DNA from: Vitis vinifera
Lineage: Eukaryota; Streptophyta; Magnoliopsida; Vitales; Vitaceae
Length of the DNA stretch: 64,000 nt
Assembly (NCBI RefSeq): GCF_030704535.1
Contig: NC_081807.1
Span: forward strand, 19,878,001 to 19,942,000
Direction of reading: 5' to 3'
Shown here one piece after another: positions 26,640 through 38,267 of the stretch (within the stretch, counting starts at the first letter, position 1; every line of letters begins with the position of its first letter). A model generated the notes under the pieces. The model was not told the origin of the DNA, searched no databases, and worked only from the letters and a program-made list of their open reading frames with translations. The position numbers and the translations under genes are program-made.

Positions 26640-26815
26640 TGAAATGTCGAAAAATTTCGGAAATATCGCTTATCGGCCGGCTCCGACACAGTATTCATCA
26701 CCGAAATTTCGGTAATTTTTCGAAAATATCGCCGATATTTATTTTTACCGATTTTTCGGAAAATTTCCCCATATTTCCTACCAGCCCAGCCCGCGCACAG
26801 GATATAAAATCTGTA
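26640..26815. repeat. Palindrome-rich TTTCGG/CCGAAA block just upstream of SUFD
   Basis: The block contains CGAAAAATTTCGGAAATATC, the perfect 14-bp palindrome ACCGAAATTTCGGT (26700-26713), TTTTCGAAAATATCGCCGAT and ACCGATTTTTCGGAAAAT. The repeated short inverted words look like the end of a transposable element. A decayed AT-rich relative may lie near 20.8 kb. It begins only about 125 bp above the SUFD ATG and so overlaps the likely promoter. Confidence 0.55.
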
Positions 26816-27130
26816 CAATTTTTTTAAAAAAAAAAAAAAACATTAGATGCTATTTGATCATGATTTGAATCGTGGATTTAGGGTTCGTGAAATTTAAATC
26901 CAATGGCAAGAGACCCTAGAACAGATCCAGAAAACACAGGGACCCAAAAAAAAAAAAAAAAAAAAAAACAATTTTTTTTTTGTTTTGCATAGATTTTCTT
27001 GGAAATCGAGAATGAATTTTCCCGGAAATCGAATGGGGATGGATTTTCTTGGGAATCAAAAAGGGGTTGCAAAAAAATAATAATAATATAACATGATTTA
27101 GATTAGTACCTGCTAGGATTGAGAGTGGCA

Positions 27131-27284
27131 GAGGAAAATAGGGCCTTTTTAGAGGGATTCTCTCGTCTGGAGGGCAACTTCAGAAAAGGGCTTCTTGATG
27201 CCCGAGTGAGAGAAGTGAGTGGAGGAAAATAGGGCCTTTTTAGAGGGATTCTCTCGTCTGGAGGGCAACTTCAGAAAAGGGCTT
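27131..27284. repeat. Perfect 63-bp direct repeat, period 91
   Basis: Copies 27131-27193 and 27222-27284 appear identical, beginning GAGGAAAATAGGGCC and ending AGAAAAGGGCTT, separated by a 28-bp spacer. Absence of differences implies a recent duplication. Confidence 0.9.
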
Positions 27285-28320
27285 GGCTATTTAATCTGTC
27301 TAACCTTGTTTAACTTGTTTATGTAATCTTGTTAAAATGATTCATTTATGACTTGACTAAATTATAATGTATTTAATCCATATACATTTATTAATTTTAT
27401 ATATTTAAAAATTATTAAAATTAAAAATAGGTTCATAACTGAAAAAAGTAAGTAATTAAATAGTAAAATTTGATATATTTGATTAAAAATATTTTGAAAA
27501 TAAAATTATAAACAAGTATAAAGTTAAATTTTTAATTTATTTTCCATGCTATAAATATATTATAATTAAAAACCAATCACTTGTGGCATTTGGATGCAAG
27601 TTTTTTGCTTCTAAAATTTAGGAAGTCCTTTATACAATTATGAATTTTTTTATACAAAAAATGTAAGTATTTATCTTGTATTGTTAAAAACACTTTTTAA
27701 AATTTTAAAATTTGAAGAAGTAAAGTTTTCTTACTTAGTGAAATTTAAAAAAAAAACAATTAAAGTTTTTTTCTTTTTTAATAATATAAGGTAAATCTCT
27801 ACTTTTTGTATTCAAGGGTGCAAGTTGGATGAATTGGCCCAATCCAACCCGATATTTGGATGGATTTGGGCAAATATATTTATTATTCGAGTTGAGATTT
27901 GAGTTAAGTTTTTTCAATCCAAATTCATTTTGGATTGAGCTTGAGTTGAGGTTCAAAATAACCTAAGTCTACCTTGAACTGTATTTAATATTTTTAAAAT
28001 ATTTATTATTAATATTTATTATCTTTTTAGATTTTAAAGAAAAAAATATAAAATTATAATTATATCATATACTTTTTCATTTTTAAAAAATATATATAAG
28101 TTTATTTTTACTTTTTTTTTTTTCATTGTTATCTTAAAATTTTGTGTTATTTATTATTTAAAGAAAGAGACAATCGAAGATTGCAGTAGAAAATCAGCAG
28201 TTCATGAGAAGGGAAGATGCTTTATCAGGTACCAGTACTCTCAACAACACATTATTGAGTTTTCTATACATGAGGCCAACAGACCTTTCGTCATCATCAG
28301 CAGCAAATGCCCCCTGCTGC

Positions 28321-31300
28321 TTACTTCTGCAGGGACTTGAGCTCCTTCACCCTCTCTTCAGTAGCCTTCAGTGCTTTCCCATATATGCTGATTAACTGAA
28401 ATTAACAGCAATTTCAAATTTCCAATCATCATATAGTGATAACGATGCATTCAATGTAAACTTTGAGTTGAGGAAGAATGATTTCTAATGGCCTAGCAGA
28501 AGCATATGCATGCAATTCATGTAATTAATGACAACTGCAACATCATTGATCTTGAATATTGTGGTTTTTGTAGTGGTATTCACATTTGCAAGAACCGCAA
28601 AAGGAAGTGCTCATGCATGGGAAAATACAGAAGAAACAAGAAACAAGAACAGCATAGATGACAGAACACAACATGTTTTTAGAAATTGTTTTTGAAAAAA
28701 TTTATTGAAATGGGCCACTCTTGAAAATGTTAAGGGTTTGTTTGACAACATTTTTGAAAAACAATTCCTAGGGTAAGTTTTTGAAAACAGTTCCTAAAAG
28801 TAGTTCACAACTGTCAAACGTGTTTTTAAAATTAAAAAATTGTTGTCTGTTCTATATAATAGAAAACTACTTCTAAAAACATTTCCCAAGTAGACCCTAA
28901 AAGGATTCTATATTTGTGTCAATGACTGAAAATAATATGATCAACTATTTTTAGATTCCAAGAAACAGCATCCTCATTTCTTACACAAAAACGCCCTATA
29001 TTTTTTGCCAAGCAACTGCTTTGACTTCTCTAAAAAAGCACCTGGTACCTGACCTTTTGAGGAATCACTTAGAAGTAATGATCCGGGAAATAGTTCGTTA
29101 AAAAGGCGTAAAATCATCAGTAAAATTATTCTTCCTTCCATCCAAGCACAACCACAAAAATAATGCACCAGCAAACCTCATTCAATCTCAAGATCAAGCA
29201 TCAATTGAAATGGAGAGAAATTGCTTGAATTCTCATTGGTGAGAAAATAGTTAATAGTAGCAGCACTAAACCTACCTCGTCAACTTCTTCAGGGGTGATT
29301 ATAAATGGGGGAGACATCATGATGCTATCCCCTGCAACACGTACTAGCATCCCATGCTTCTGGCACTGTGCTCCAAAATATGCACCTATGCCTGTAATGT
29401 CCACCATTAACGACCATTATTGAAAAGGATGAAAAAAAGGACAAAACCCAGATGACAGAATCACTCAAACCTTGTATTCAGGATACTAGCATGTAATGTG
29501 GCTACATATTTAACCTAGAACCTTAAGTTAATAGATAATAACCAGCAATATACATCAAGTCAGTTTATCATAAAAACCCTAACAGCTTACTTTAAAGCCT
29601 TCTTTGGGCTTGTACATGGCTCAATAAATGAGGAAAATATGCAAGTAGCATAGTAAGGTTCGAACTCATGATGTCCCAAAATACCTACCTCGGATACCAT
29701 GTAAGCTACCTATTTAACCTAAAAATTTAAACTATTGGGTAATAGACTGACAATGTATATTAAGCCGATATGAGCTAAAAAAGGTCCTAAAACCCTCCCA
29801 AAAACAGAACTTCTTTCATCAACTATAACAAAAAATAAAAGCAAAAGAAAGGTGGAACTTGCCCCATTCAGGAGGGAACACATCATTAGGTGACTTATTG
29901 TCTGTGAACTCAGTACCGAGAATCAAGCCAGTTCCTCGTATCTGGAAAAGCAGATGAATAAAACAAGGTAATTGTCTGGTAACAATGTGTTCCCGAATCA
30001 GCTAAACAATTTAAGTGCTCAAGAAACAAAATGTACCTCTCCAATAATGGGACTGTCGGAGAAGGCTTTTAGCCCATTTTGAAACTTTGGGGAAATTCTC
30101 TGTACTACCTCAGCAATGTTTCTTTCCCTGGAAACAAATCAAACAGATAATTCTCACAACTAAAAAAGCTAACACGTTTAGTGACCTGGGATCCGCCATT
30201 CAATGGGACCCATGAAAGCTAATAATATAGTTTAGAAAGTGTGTCAATTAGGTGACTTTGGACTATGGATGTAAGGGTTTTTTCCACTGTAGTTATGAGT
30301 TAACTCATAACAATAAAGAAAATTAACAATGAACACTTAACCCTGAACAAATGAAATCAGATGGTCTAAAATCATCTGCTCATATTCTTTGCCTTGTGGA
30401 TAATTCATAGGGTCCATAACAGGTGTTTGGTGAAGATCCAAAGCGTGAAAACCGTGTTTGTCATGACATGTGTAGAGAGTTTTGAATGTTCAGAAGTTCT
30501 AAACATATTTATGGAATCTTCAGCATAGATAATCAGAAAGAAACATACTTGTAGATTTTGAGGGCTTCCAATGCAACTGCACAGGAGACAGGGTGCCCGG
30601 AATAGGTAAATCCATGAGAAAAAACACCTGGCCAGTTGTGGAATTAGGATAGGAGAAACACTCAACAACAATGATCAGAAAGACAAAACTCTCAATCATT
30701 AGTCGACATACCAAGTTTGTTGCTTTGAGAGTCTATAACATCTGAAATTTCAGGGCTCACAAGAACGGCTCCAATTGGCATATATGCAGAAGACAGAGCC
30801 TGGAAAGGATGAAAAGATGAGTATAGTATTCTCATGCTACAAAAACAAGGTATCCATGTCATATTTTACCTTTGCCATGGAGACAAGGTCTGGTTTCATG
30901 CCATATTTGTCACATCCAAACATTGTTCCAAGCCTTCCAAATGCACAAATTACCTATAACAAAAAAAAACGGTGGGAGTAAGCCTAAGATAAGAAGCAAC
31001 ATTGAAGATCTCCCTTATAACAAACTGGAAATGGAAAAAAAAAATGTAATCCAGATACCTCATCCGCAATAAAGAGAATATCATATTTTTTCAAGATAGG
31101 TTGGATCTGCATAAACATGAAATGCTCTAGTTAAGCATACATATATGAAAAAGCATGCCGATAATCAACATACATAATATGTAAGCTGATAGCATTAACA
31201 TTCAAAACAGATGTGCTTGACAACAAAGTCTAAAATTGACTTAACAAGATATACCACTCTTAAAAAGATATATCATAATCAATAAGCAACTGAAGCCTGG

Positions 31301-34300
31301 CAGTCGATAACTCAATTCAAAACTCAAATCAAGCTATCAACTATATAGAAGTGCCTCAGAGCATTAGAAAGGTAAGACAACTTATAAAAATCAGTACTTT
31401 TCCTGAGTTTGAATATTTATAAGAGGATGTGTCGATACTTCATCAGCACAGCCTAATTTAAATAGAATGTTGGGTTTTTGAAGGTTGTGGTGTCATGCCT
31501 ACTGTCTGTGTTCATCTCTACATCAAACACATTAACCTTGTTTTTTATTTTGTGTGTGTTGGCATGGACGTGTGTTAATTGTCCTTGTAACATAGGCAGC
31601 AATGGTTCCGACTGCTTTCACATATTTATGTACACATATCCACACCTACACAGGCACATTCATGCATACCACACTCAAGCAAAAAGAATGCAAGACACAG
31701 GCACCAATGGGTTCCAGATTCCATAGCAAAGGACATTAGGCCAAGGTGTTTCAAGCTCTTGATGACACCAACAGCTTACCTTATCAAAATAAGTTGCAGG
31801 TGGAGGAATCACACCTCCTGCTCCCATGACAGGCTCTGCAATGAATGCGGCAATCTGAAAATGAACAATGGTGCTAGGTTATCAACCCAACCAGTCTTTC
31901 TAGTTGTAGAATGATTTCTCGTAGTTATATTACCGTCTCTGGTCCCTCTTTCAGGATAAGATTCTCTAAATTATTGGCTAATCTGGTTGAGAACTCCTCT
32001 TCTGACTCACCTGAAACAAGGAAGAGCACACCCATTGTTTTTTTTTTTAAAAGAAATAATAATAACCAAAAAGTGATCTCAGAATAAGAGATAAAATGGC
32101 AACCTGGAAGATGATAGCGCCAGTAATGAGGACAATCAGTGTGTAGTACAAATGGAGCAGGCAGATCAAATTTTTGATGCAATGCTGGAAGTCTGGGCAA
32201 TAATTTTCTTGTTAATGAACTAAAGAGTTTAAAATTTATATAATTAGAATACATTTTTTGATTGGAAATGTTGAATATAAAGTTATCATACCCTGAAAGA
32301 CTAGCTGATATTAGGGTTGATCCATGGTACCTGCCAAAATGTGGAAATAATATAAAAAGTTTGGAATTTTGCAAAGAAAATAGATACAGAACACATGATT
32401 GAGTGATTGACATACGATTTTTCCCGAGCTATGAATTTCTTCTTATTTGGTCTTCCAAGTGCATTATTATAATACCATACCAACTTCACCTATAACAAAA
32501 TAATTCAAGATAAAAACTTTGTTATTTTCCACCGAAGTTTTGGTTCTCAGTACCAAAACACATGGACTTCAGGCATGATTTGCTTTTTAGTTTTATTCTT
32601 TACTTCATTTTTTAAAGCATTGATGTTATGGATGATATAATTAACCAAGGCAACAATTAATTTTTTATGATAAAGTCTTCCTGAAGGAAGTCAACAAAAT
32701 GCTTAAAAGTGCCATTTGATCTGATCAAACCTGGGTATCATTGGCTTCTGATCCACTATTTGTAAAAAATGCTTTTCCCATTTTTGTTGCTGTAAAAGTG
32801 TTTAGAAGTTCCTTTGCAAGATCCTGCAAGATCAAATGATAATTCAGAGTCAGTAGAAAGATTTCCAGAAGATAACCCACCTAAAAATCCAGTAAAAACA
32901 GACATTTGCAACAATAGCCTGTATCTAAAGAAGTAGAAAAACAGAGCAACATGAAATAGCCAAAATTTTAATATAATACAGCACATGGAATAAATAATAA
33001 ATTAGAAGACGATGTAAAAGAAAGATGCAATGGATAACAAAAAGGAATCGTATTGTTGATAGCTGCAGGAATAGATAAAAAAGGTACCAGAGAGGGTTTT
33101 GTAGTACGATTCCAAAAGGAGTGGTAAAACGGCAAGGTATTTAGTTGAGCAATTGCAGCAGCAACAAGTCGAGGTTCACTCCCCCCTGCAAATTTCCAAC
33201 AATACATAAGCAACTAAAAATGAAATATAAAATCAAATAGTTCACAAAAATATCAAAGTTATATCAACTTTGGTACATGTGTGAAATACATGTGTGTGTT
33301 AAGCCAACAGATTTTCTACTCCCTGTATCCTCGGACATGTAAGCAATCGACAGATCTTCTAGCCCTCAACTAAAGTCATGTGTGTGTGTGTGTGTGTGTG
33401 TGTTTGTATGCGTGCCTGAGCACGGATCATATGTAGCAAAGACACAGCATCTTGTCAACCATTGGCAGTGTACTGTCTAGGGTTGCTGACATGTGCATAT
33501 ATAAGATACTTCTGTGAATATCCCCGGCACTTCTGGTTCAGTAACTTAATTTGTCAGTTTATCCATATGCATCAGGCAGAAAACAAACTTGGAATAGTAG
33601 TATTCAAATAAATATTTACTTCTTGTTTCTGTCAGAGCCACATCAATTTCAATAAGTAAATAAAATTCCACAAAACTCAAGGATACTTATATTGAGAGGA
33701 GAGAAAAATAAACTGGTTGTGATATTTCCCCGTTATATTCTGGCAGCATATTAAAAGGAGCATTTTTTTATGGTTTTACCTCATGTTGATTTATATCCAT
33801 TGCAACTGTGTATAGACAAAGAAAATTAAAAATAAAATGTACCCGTTACATATTGTCCTGGATTTTCACATAAGAGTTCATTAGCTCCGCCATTTTTTCT
33901 ATTTTTGACTATTGTTGCGCTAGCAGACTATCTCTGCAAGCCTATTAAATTTATAAAAAACAAAAACAATTTTAGTGATGTGAACCCTATGTATGGTTTT
34001 TGGAAAATTTAAGAGAAAATGCAAGACAAATAAAATAAAAGAAGAAAAATAGAAGAAAAGAAGGGGTGAAGGAAAATGAAAATTATATTTAAAGTTAATA
34101 AATAATTTTTGCATGCTTCTTCAACCCCATTTCACTCATTTTTCTCTTCTATATAAAGATTAAATAACTTAAAAACGCTTAAGTTTCTAACTAATTTTTA
34201 TTTTTTATGCGATTTTCTTGCATATTTTTCATGGTAAACCAAACACAAGGCAACCATTTTCCTAAGTATTTTTTCTTTTCCTTGGCACTTTCCATGAACC

Positions 34301-37166
34301 AAACATGGACTAAGTAAATTGCAAGGTAAAAAAAAGAAAGACAGAAAAAAAAAATAGCAAGAGGTGTGAAGGCATTTTTATAAATGCTCTTATATTTTAT
34401 TTTATTTTCATGAGAAGTTGGTATTTCTAATGCTTTTAAGATTGAAATAAAGCATTGAACTTTTGAATTTTCTGGGAAAAATCAAGCAAAGAAAATGGAG
34501 GTAAAAAAATCTTACAATCTAGAGGAGAAAAAGAGAGTGGCTCCACTAATTCAAACGCTTATGCCCAAAGGATGTATCTATCCCCTACAAACTTAAACCT
34601 CTCCCGGTCCACACTAACCCACATGTCATCAAAGTGTAACACATGTAGTCCCATAATATAAAGAACTGATTGATTAAAAAAATCATACACTTTTCTTCAT
34701 ATGATGGCACTACATGTGTAACACTTTAATAATACGTGTGTTGGTGCGGACCGGCCAGGTTTAGGTTTGCAAGAGATGCATCCTTTAGGATAGGCATTTG
34801 AATTTCTTGAACTGCTCTCCTGTTCTCCTCGGGATTCTAAGATTTTTTTAACTCCATTTTCTACATTTGATTTTTCTCGGAGAATTTCAAGGTTGAAGAC
34901 TCTGCTTGAATTGTGAAAATTAAATTTGAGCATACAAACAATGACAGAAGATAATTTTAGAGAGCAGAAATATATTTGAAACAGTAGGGATATTGAGAAT
35001 ACCTAAAGCTGTGCACCATAGACCAGCCAGAGAATCGAGATACTTCTTTCCATTGATGTCCCAGACATAGGCACCCTGTAGCCATGGATTAAGTGATGGT
35101 AAATTAGGTAATCAAAAAAAAAAATCGGGCTTTTAAGACGTCAAAAATAAATAAATAAAAGGTCCTATGCAGGAAAATTTTTTAGAAAAGTATACCTTAG
35201 ACTTCTCTATTACTAGAGGATTTGTATCAGAAGCCTGCCACCCGGCTGTGAAAGGTGCCAACATATCATGGCCCTTGAACCTGTCATAATCATGACATTG
35301 AGTTTAGTGCGTATACTAGATCGAGATTCTATGGGCATACATGTTCACATATGACATACAAGGTGAACATGTCAACAAAAATTTACGGTTCTTAATATAA
35401 ATACATCATTGCACAAGAAGAACAGAAAAGAAATAGAACAGAAAATACTCTTTAGCATTCTTCAACTCGGTTTCTGCATCTTCCCTTTGCATGGATGCCT
35501 CTGTGCTGTTCCATCTGGCCAGCACGGGAGCCCGAACCAGATGCTCCTGCAAACTTCTAGCAGCCGCAACATGATTTTTGTATGAAACAGCCTGTTAAAT
35601 TAAAAGATAATATATTTTAAAGATGAAAAAATAAAAATAAAAAGAGTTGTAGGGGCAGGATTAGGGAGAATAAACAGGAGAATATCTTTAGGCATTCTAT
35701 ACTAATCATATAATTCTATTTTGCTGCATGTAATACTTGAATTCAAAATCCAAAACCAAAAGGCAACACGAAACAATACAACAATGTCAAATGTCTATCT
35801 AAAACCGATAATATCTTGAATCACAACGCAATAAGCATGACTCCAGCCCTTCAAACATTGAGCAACCGTGCCACAGAGCATAGATAAAATTCAAGCCCAG
35901 CAGATATCTTTCATCAACAATAAAAACTTATCAAACAAAGCAATTGGGTCAGTACAGTTCTCGAGATGAATGAGAAAGAGCATAATCTTGTTAAAAGTAC
36001 TGATTCTCATGGTGTATACACCAATTCAAACTGTGCTGAATTATTCTAAGTACCCTGAATAAGTTTCCTATCTCAAAACTATTACATCAATGCAACTCCA
36101 AAATTAATTCAAAAAACAATACCCCAAAATGGAAAAGGAAAAAAAATGAAAAAGTTAATTCAAAATTATGGTTGTAATAGAATTATCATAATAAAACCTT
36201 TACAATCAGTTAAGAATTTAGAACAGAAAAAAGGGAAAATCAAAAGAAAAGTCCTGAGAGAAAAGGCAATGATAATCCATGATGATGAACTATATGCGCT
36301 AGTCAACAAAGCAAGAAACAGAAAATTCTGGAGTAAATAACAAGCGGATTCAACAGAAAACAAATAAAAAAGACACCATTTGAAAGAAAATGAACTGGGT
36401 ATTCCTGGGAATGGATCAAAAAGAATAAAAAAATAAAACACAACCCATGAAGATGAACTGCTTTATGCAAAGCAAGAAACACAAAATTTTGGAGTAAATA
36501 ATAAATGGGTTCATGAGAAAACACATGAAAAACACATCACTTGAAGAAACATGAACTGGGTATTCCTCAGAATGGATCAAAACAGAAGCCTTAGAATTAA
36601 TAAATAAATAAACACAACCCCATGATGATGAAATGCTTTATGCAACCACCAAAGCAAGAAACACAAAATTTTGGAGTGAATAATAAATGGGTTCATGAGA
36701 AAACACATGAAAAGGACATCACTTGAAGAACGATGAATTGGATAATCCTGAGAATGGATCAAAACAGCAATCTCAGAATAATAAAAAAAGCACAACCCAT
36801 GATGAATAATTGATTTATGCAATAACCAAAGAAAGAAACAAAAAAAATAGAGAAAATAACAAGTGGGTTCATCAGATAACACATGAAAACGACATCACTT
36901 GAAGAAAGTTGAACTGGGTGTTCCTCAGAATGGATCAAAACAGCAATCTCTGAATAAAAAATAAGCACAACCCATGATGATCAACTGATTTATGCAACAA
37001 CCAAAGCAGGAAACACAAAATTCTGAAGAAAATAACAAATGGGCTCATCAGAAAACACATGAAAAAGACATCATTTAAGGAAAAAATAAACAGGATGATA
37101 AAAAAAAAATAGTGTAGAAACCTGAGTGTTCCTGAGAGTGGATCTAACGAGGTTTCTAAAAATCAT
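28321..37166 (-). CDS. GABA-T: GABA transaminase (POP2-type), mitochondrial, complete
   Basis: Nineteen minus-strand exons join into 1551 nt (516 residues). First exon 37122-37166, then 35449-35591, 35196-35280, 35003-35075, 33088-33185, 32731-32823, 32416-32489, 32292-32330, 32104-32192, 31934-32010, 31780-31854, 31059-31106, 30870-30953, 30712-30799, 30549-30627, 30037-30127, 29863-29941, 29276-29391 and 28321-28395. It transfers the GABA amino group to pyruvate or glyoxylate, giving succinic semialdehyde. The start [15 protein letters not shown] is basic and Ser/Thr-rich, as expected of a mitochondrial presequence. It is a class III aminotransferase: [14 protein letters not shown] holds Asp312 (PLP ring nitrogen), and [13 protein letters not shown] holds the PLP lysine, Lys341, split from the next residue by an intron. 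The C-terminus is [13 protein letters not shown]. The intron after 29863 begins GC instead of GT. Its paralogue starts at 1671. Which plastid, cytosolic or mitochondrial form it is was not tested. Confidence 0.95.
28735..28900. repeat. Small inverted-repeat element in GABA-T intron 18
   Basis: Starts AGGGTTTGTTTGACAACATT and ends CCCAAGTAGACCCT, with interior words such as TTTTTGAAAACAGTTCCTAA and AACTACTTCTAAAAACATTT that partly pair. It fits a short decayed MITE. Similar ends occur near 42.34-42.68 kb. Confidence 0.4.
29640..29710 (-). mobile_element. Possible tRNA-derived SINE head in GABA-T intron 17
   Basis: The minus strand reads ACATGGTATCCGAGGTAGG and, after about 15 bases, GAGTTCGAACCTTACTATGC. 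GAGTTCGAACC is a good Pol III B box and TGGTATCCGAGG a fair A box at suitable spacing. There is no cloverleaf with sound stems, so this is a SINE-type fragment and not a tRNA gene. Confidence 0.35.
33379..33403. repeat. (TG)n microsatellite
   Basis: About 12 TG units in GABA-T intron 4. Confidence 0.95.
33985..34312. mobile_element. MITE, TATGTTTGGTT family (copy 2) in GABA-T intron 4
   Basis: Starts CCTATGTATGGTTTTTGGAA and ends CCATGAACCAAACATGGAC. Interior words match copy 1 (GAAGGAAAATGAAAATTATA, TTTTTCATGGTAAACCAAAC). About 328 bp, non-coding. Confidence 0.7.
34450..34930. repeat. Large foldback element (arms ~225 bp) in GABA-T intron 4
   Basis: Arm 1 (about 34450-34675) and the inverse of arm 2 (about 34690-34930) align over most of their length. 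Shared blocks include AAATCAAxxxxAGAAAATGGAG, TAAAAAAATCTTA.AATC, GAGGAGAA, CCxAAAGGATGxATCT, CAAACxTAAACCT and GGTCCxCACxAAC. The centre lies near 34680 and is only about 15 bp wide. Transcribed as part of the GABA-T pre-mRNA, it would form a long imperfect hairpin. No coding capacity is seen. Confidence 0.75.
36250..37060. repeat. Tandem array (~175-bp units, about 4.5 copies) in GABA-T intron 1
   Basis: The word GAACTGGGT.TTCCT.AGAATGGATCAAAA recurs at about 36392, 36552, 36732 (degenerate) and 36910. Each is followed by AACCCATGATGAT, CAAAGCAAGAAACACAAAATT and AAATGGGTTCATGAGAAAAC, with spacing of 160-180 bp. The first word closely resembles the end of coding exon 1 at 37121-37146 (CTGAGTGTTCCTGAGAGTGG). 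On the minus strand the repeats keep the sequence ...AGGAACACCCAG but have TTC where exon 1 has the GT donor. Confidence 0.85.
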
Positions 37167-37260
37167 TTTCTATTTTTTCCCTTATCTTCAAAGATGATGC
37201 AAGTTGCTATCTTCACTCTCCTCGGTCTGCACTCAACTACAGAAGAGACAGAGGAATAGA

Positions 37261-37275
37261 GAGAAAGAGAGAGAT

Positions 37276-37312
<37 letters not shown>
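37261..37312. repeat. (GA)n tract in the GABA-T leader/promoter
   Basis: A GA run with a few AT interruptions lies about 95-145 bp above the start codon. On the coding strand it reads (CT)n, the pyrimidine tract common in plant 5' leaders and a potential binding site for GAGA-binding BPC proteins. A shorter GA-rich patch lies at the same place in the paralogue (about 1731-1760). Confidence 0.7.
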
Positions 37313-37313
<1 letters not shown>

Positions 37314-38212
37314 CTTTGCTTACAACAACTTCAGTTAGGAGATTAATGATTCAAAGAATCAACTCTTCTCACACACCAACATTAGATCCAACCTGTCCAT
37401 ATTCCTATTTACCAAAAAATCCCTTCTAATTTCCATAATTTCACACCTAGATTTTCCCTAAAAAACATTCATGTCCTCACATTAAAATATACTTTTATTT
37501 AAACTTTTAATTCACATTTTTTTATCCTATATGTGAAAAATAGTCTGTTTTTTTTTTTTTTTCAATTATATCCATTTTATTCACTCCAAGCGGTTTGGGA
37601 GATATCCTTAAACCATGCATCCTCCCTACTCCATAACTTTTGGAGATCCAACTTTCCAGACGCGTTTTTTTCAATCATTTTTTTTCTATAAATTATTATT
37701 TTATCTATATTTATCTATCAATAAATTTCTTGTTGTTTATGAAAACAAAACTTTAGTAGTTTTCAGCTTTTGTTATTGATCAGTGTTATTTATATCTCTC
37801 CATTGATGATTTTTTTCTCTTTTTTTTTAGTAAACGTCATTATTTTCTTTTTTTCTTCTTTTAATAGTTTTATTAATTTTTAGTTTTTACGAATATATAT
37901 TAATATGATATAAGATTATACTTCAAAAAAATTGAAGTAATTCCCATTATTATTTTTTATCTTTTAAATTTAATATGATTATCTAATTTTCTCAATTAAG
38001 AAGTTTTCAATACATGCAAACAAACTGATACATTTTTATTGTTTAAAATGGCATATTACAAAAAGGGAAAAATAAAATAAAGTTAAATATTTTCTTTTCT
38101 ATCAAAAATTGACTCAATTTGATGTTTACATGGTTTGATAATCATTTTTAATACTCGAAATAAACTCAATTTAAGTTAGATTTAAATAATATGAGAGATA
38201 TGTATTATCTTA

Positions 38213-38213
<1 letters not shown>

Positions 38214-38265
<52 letters not shown>
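38214..38265. repeat. (TA)26 microsatellite
   Basis: Uninterrupted TA run about 1.05 kb upstream of the GABA-T start codon. Confidence 0.97.

Positions 38266-38267
<2 letters not shown>

Larger units (their letters stand above)
26515..28320. other. Spacer between SUFD start and GABA transaminase stop
   Basis: This should contain the SUFD promoter and the end of the GABA transaminase 3' UTR. It is largely repeat: a palindrome-rich block at 26.64-26.82 kb, an A/T homopolymer patch at 26.95-26.98 kb and a direct repeat at 27.13-27.28 kb. No gene is recognised. Confidence 0.5.

Noticed and set aside
29640..29710. Possible tRNA gene because of an A box and a GTTCGAACC B box
   Set aside because: No acceptor or anticodon stems can be formed around them, so only a SINE-like fragment is proposed.
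30037..30127. Apparent frameshift in GABA-T exon 16
   Set aside because: On recount the exon is 91 nt and joins in frame as Lys-Glu-Arg-Asn; the complete CDS is divisible by three.
36166..36968. Several Phe-rich minus-strand open frames in GABA-T intron 1
   Set aside because: They arise from the ~175-bp tandem repeats and repeat with the same period; no codon or domain evidence.
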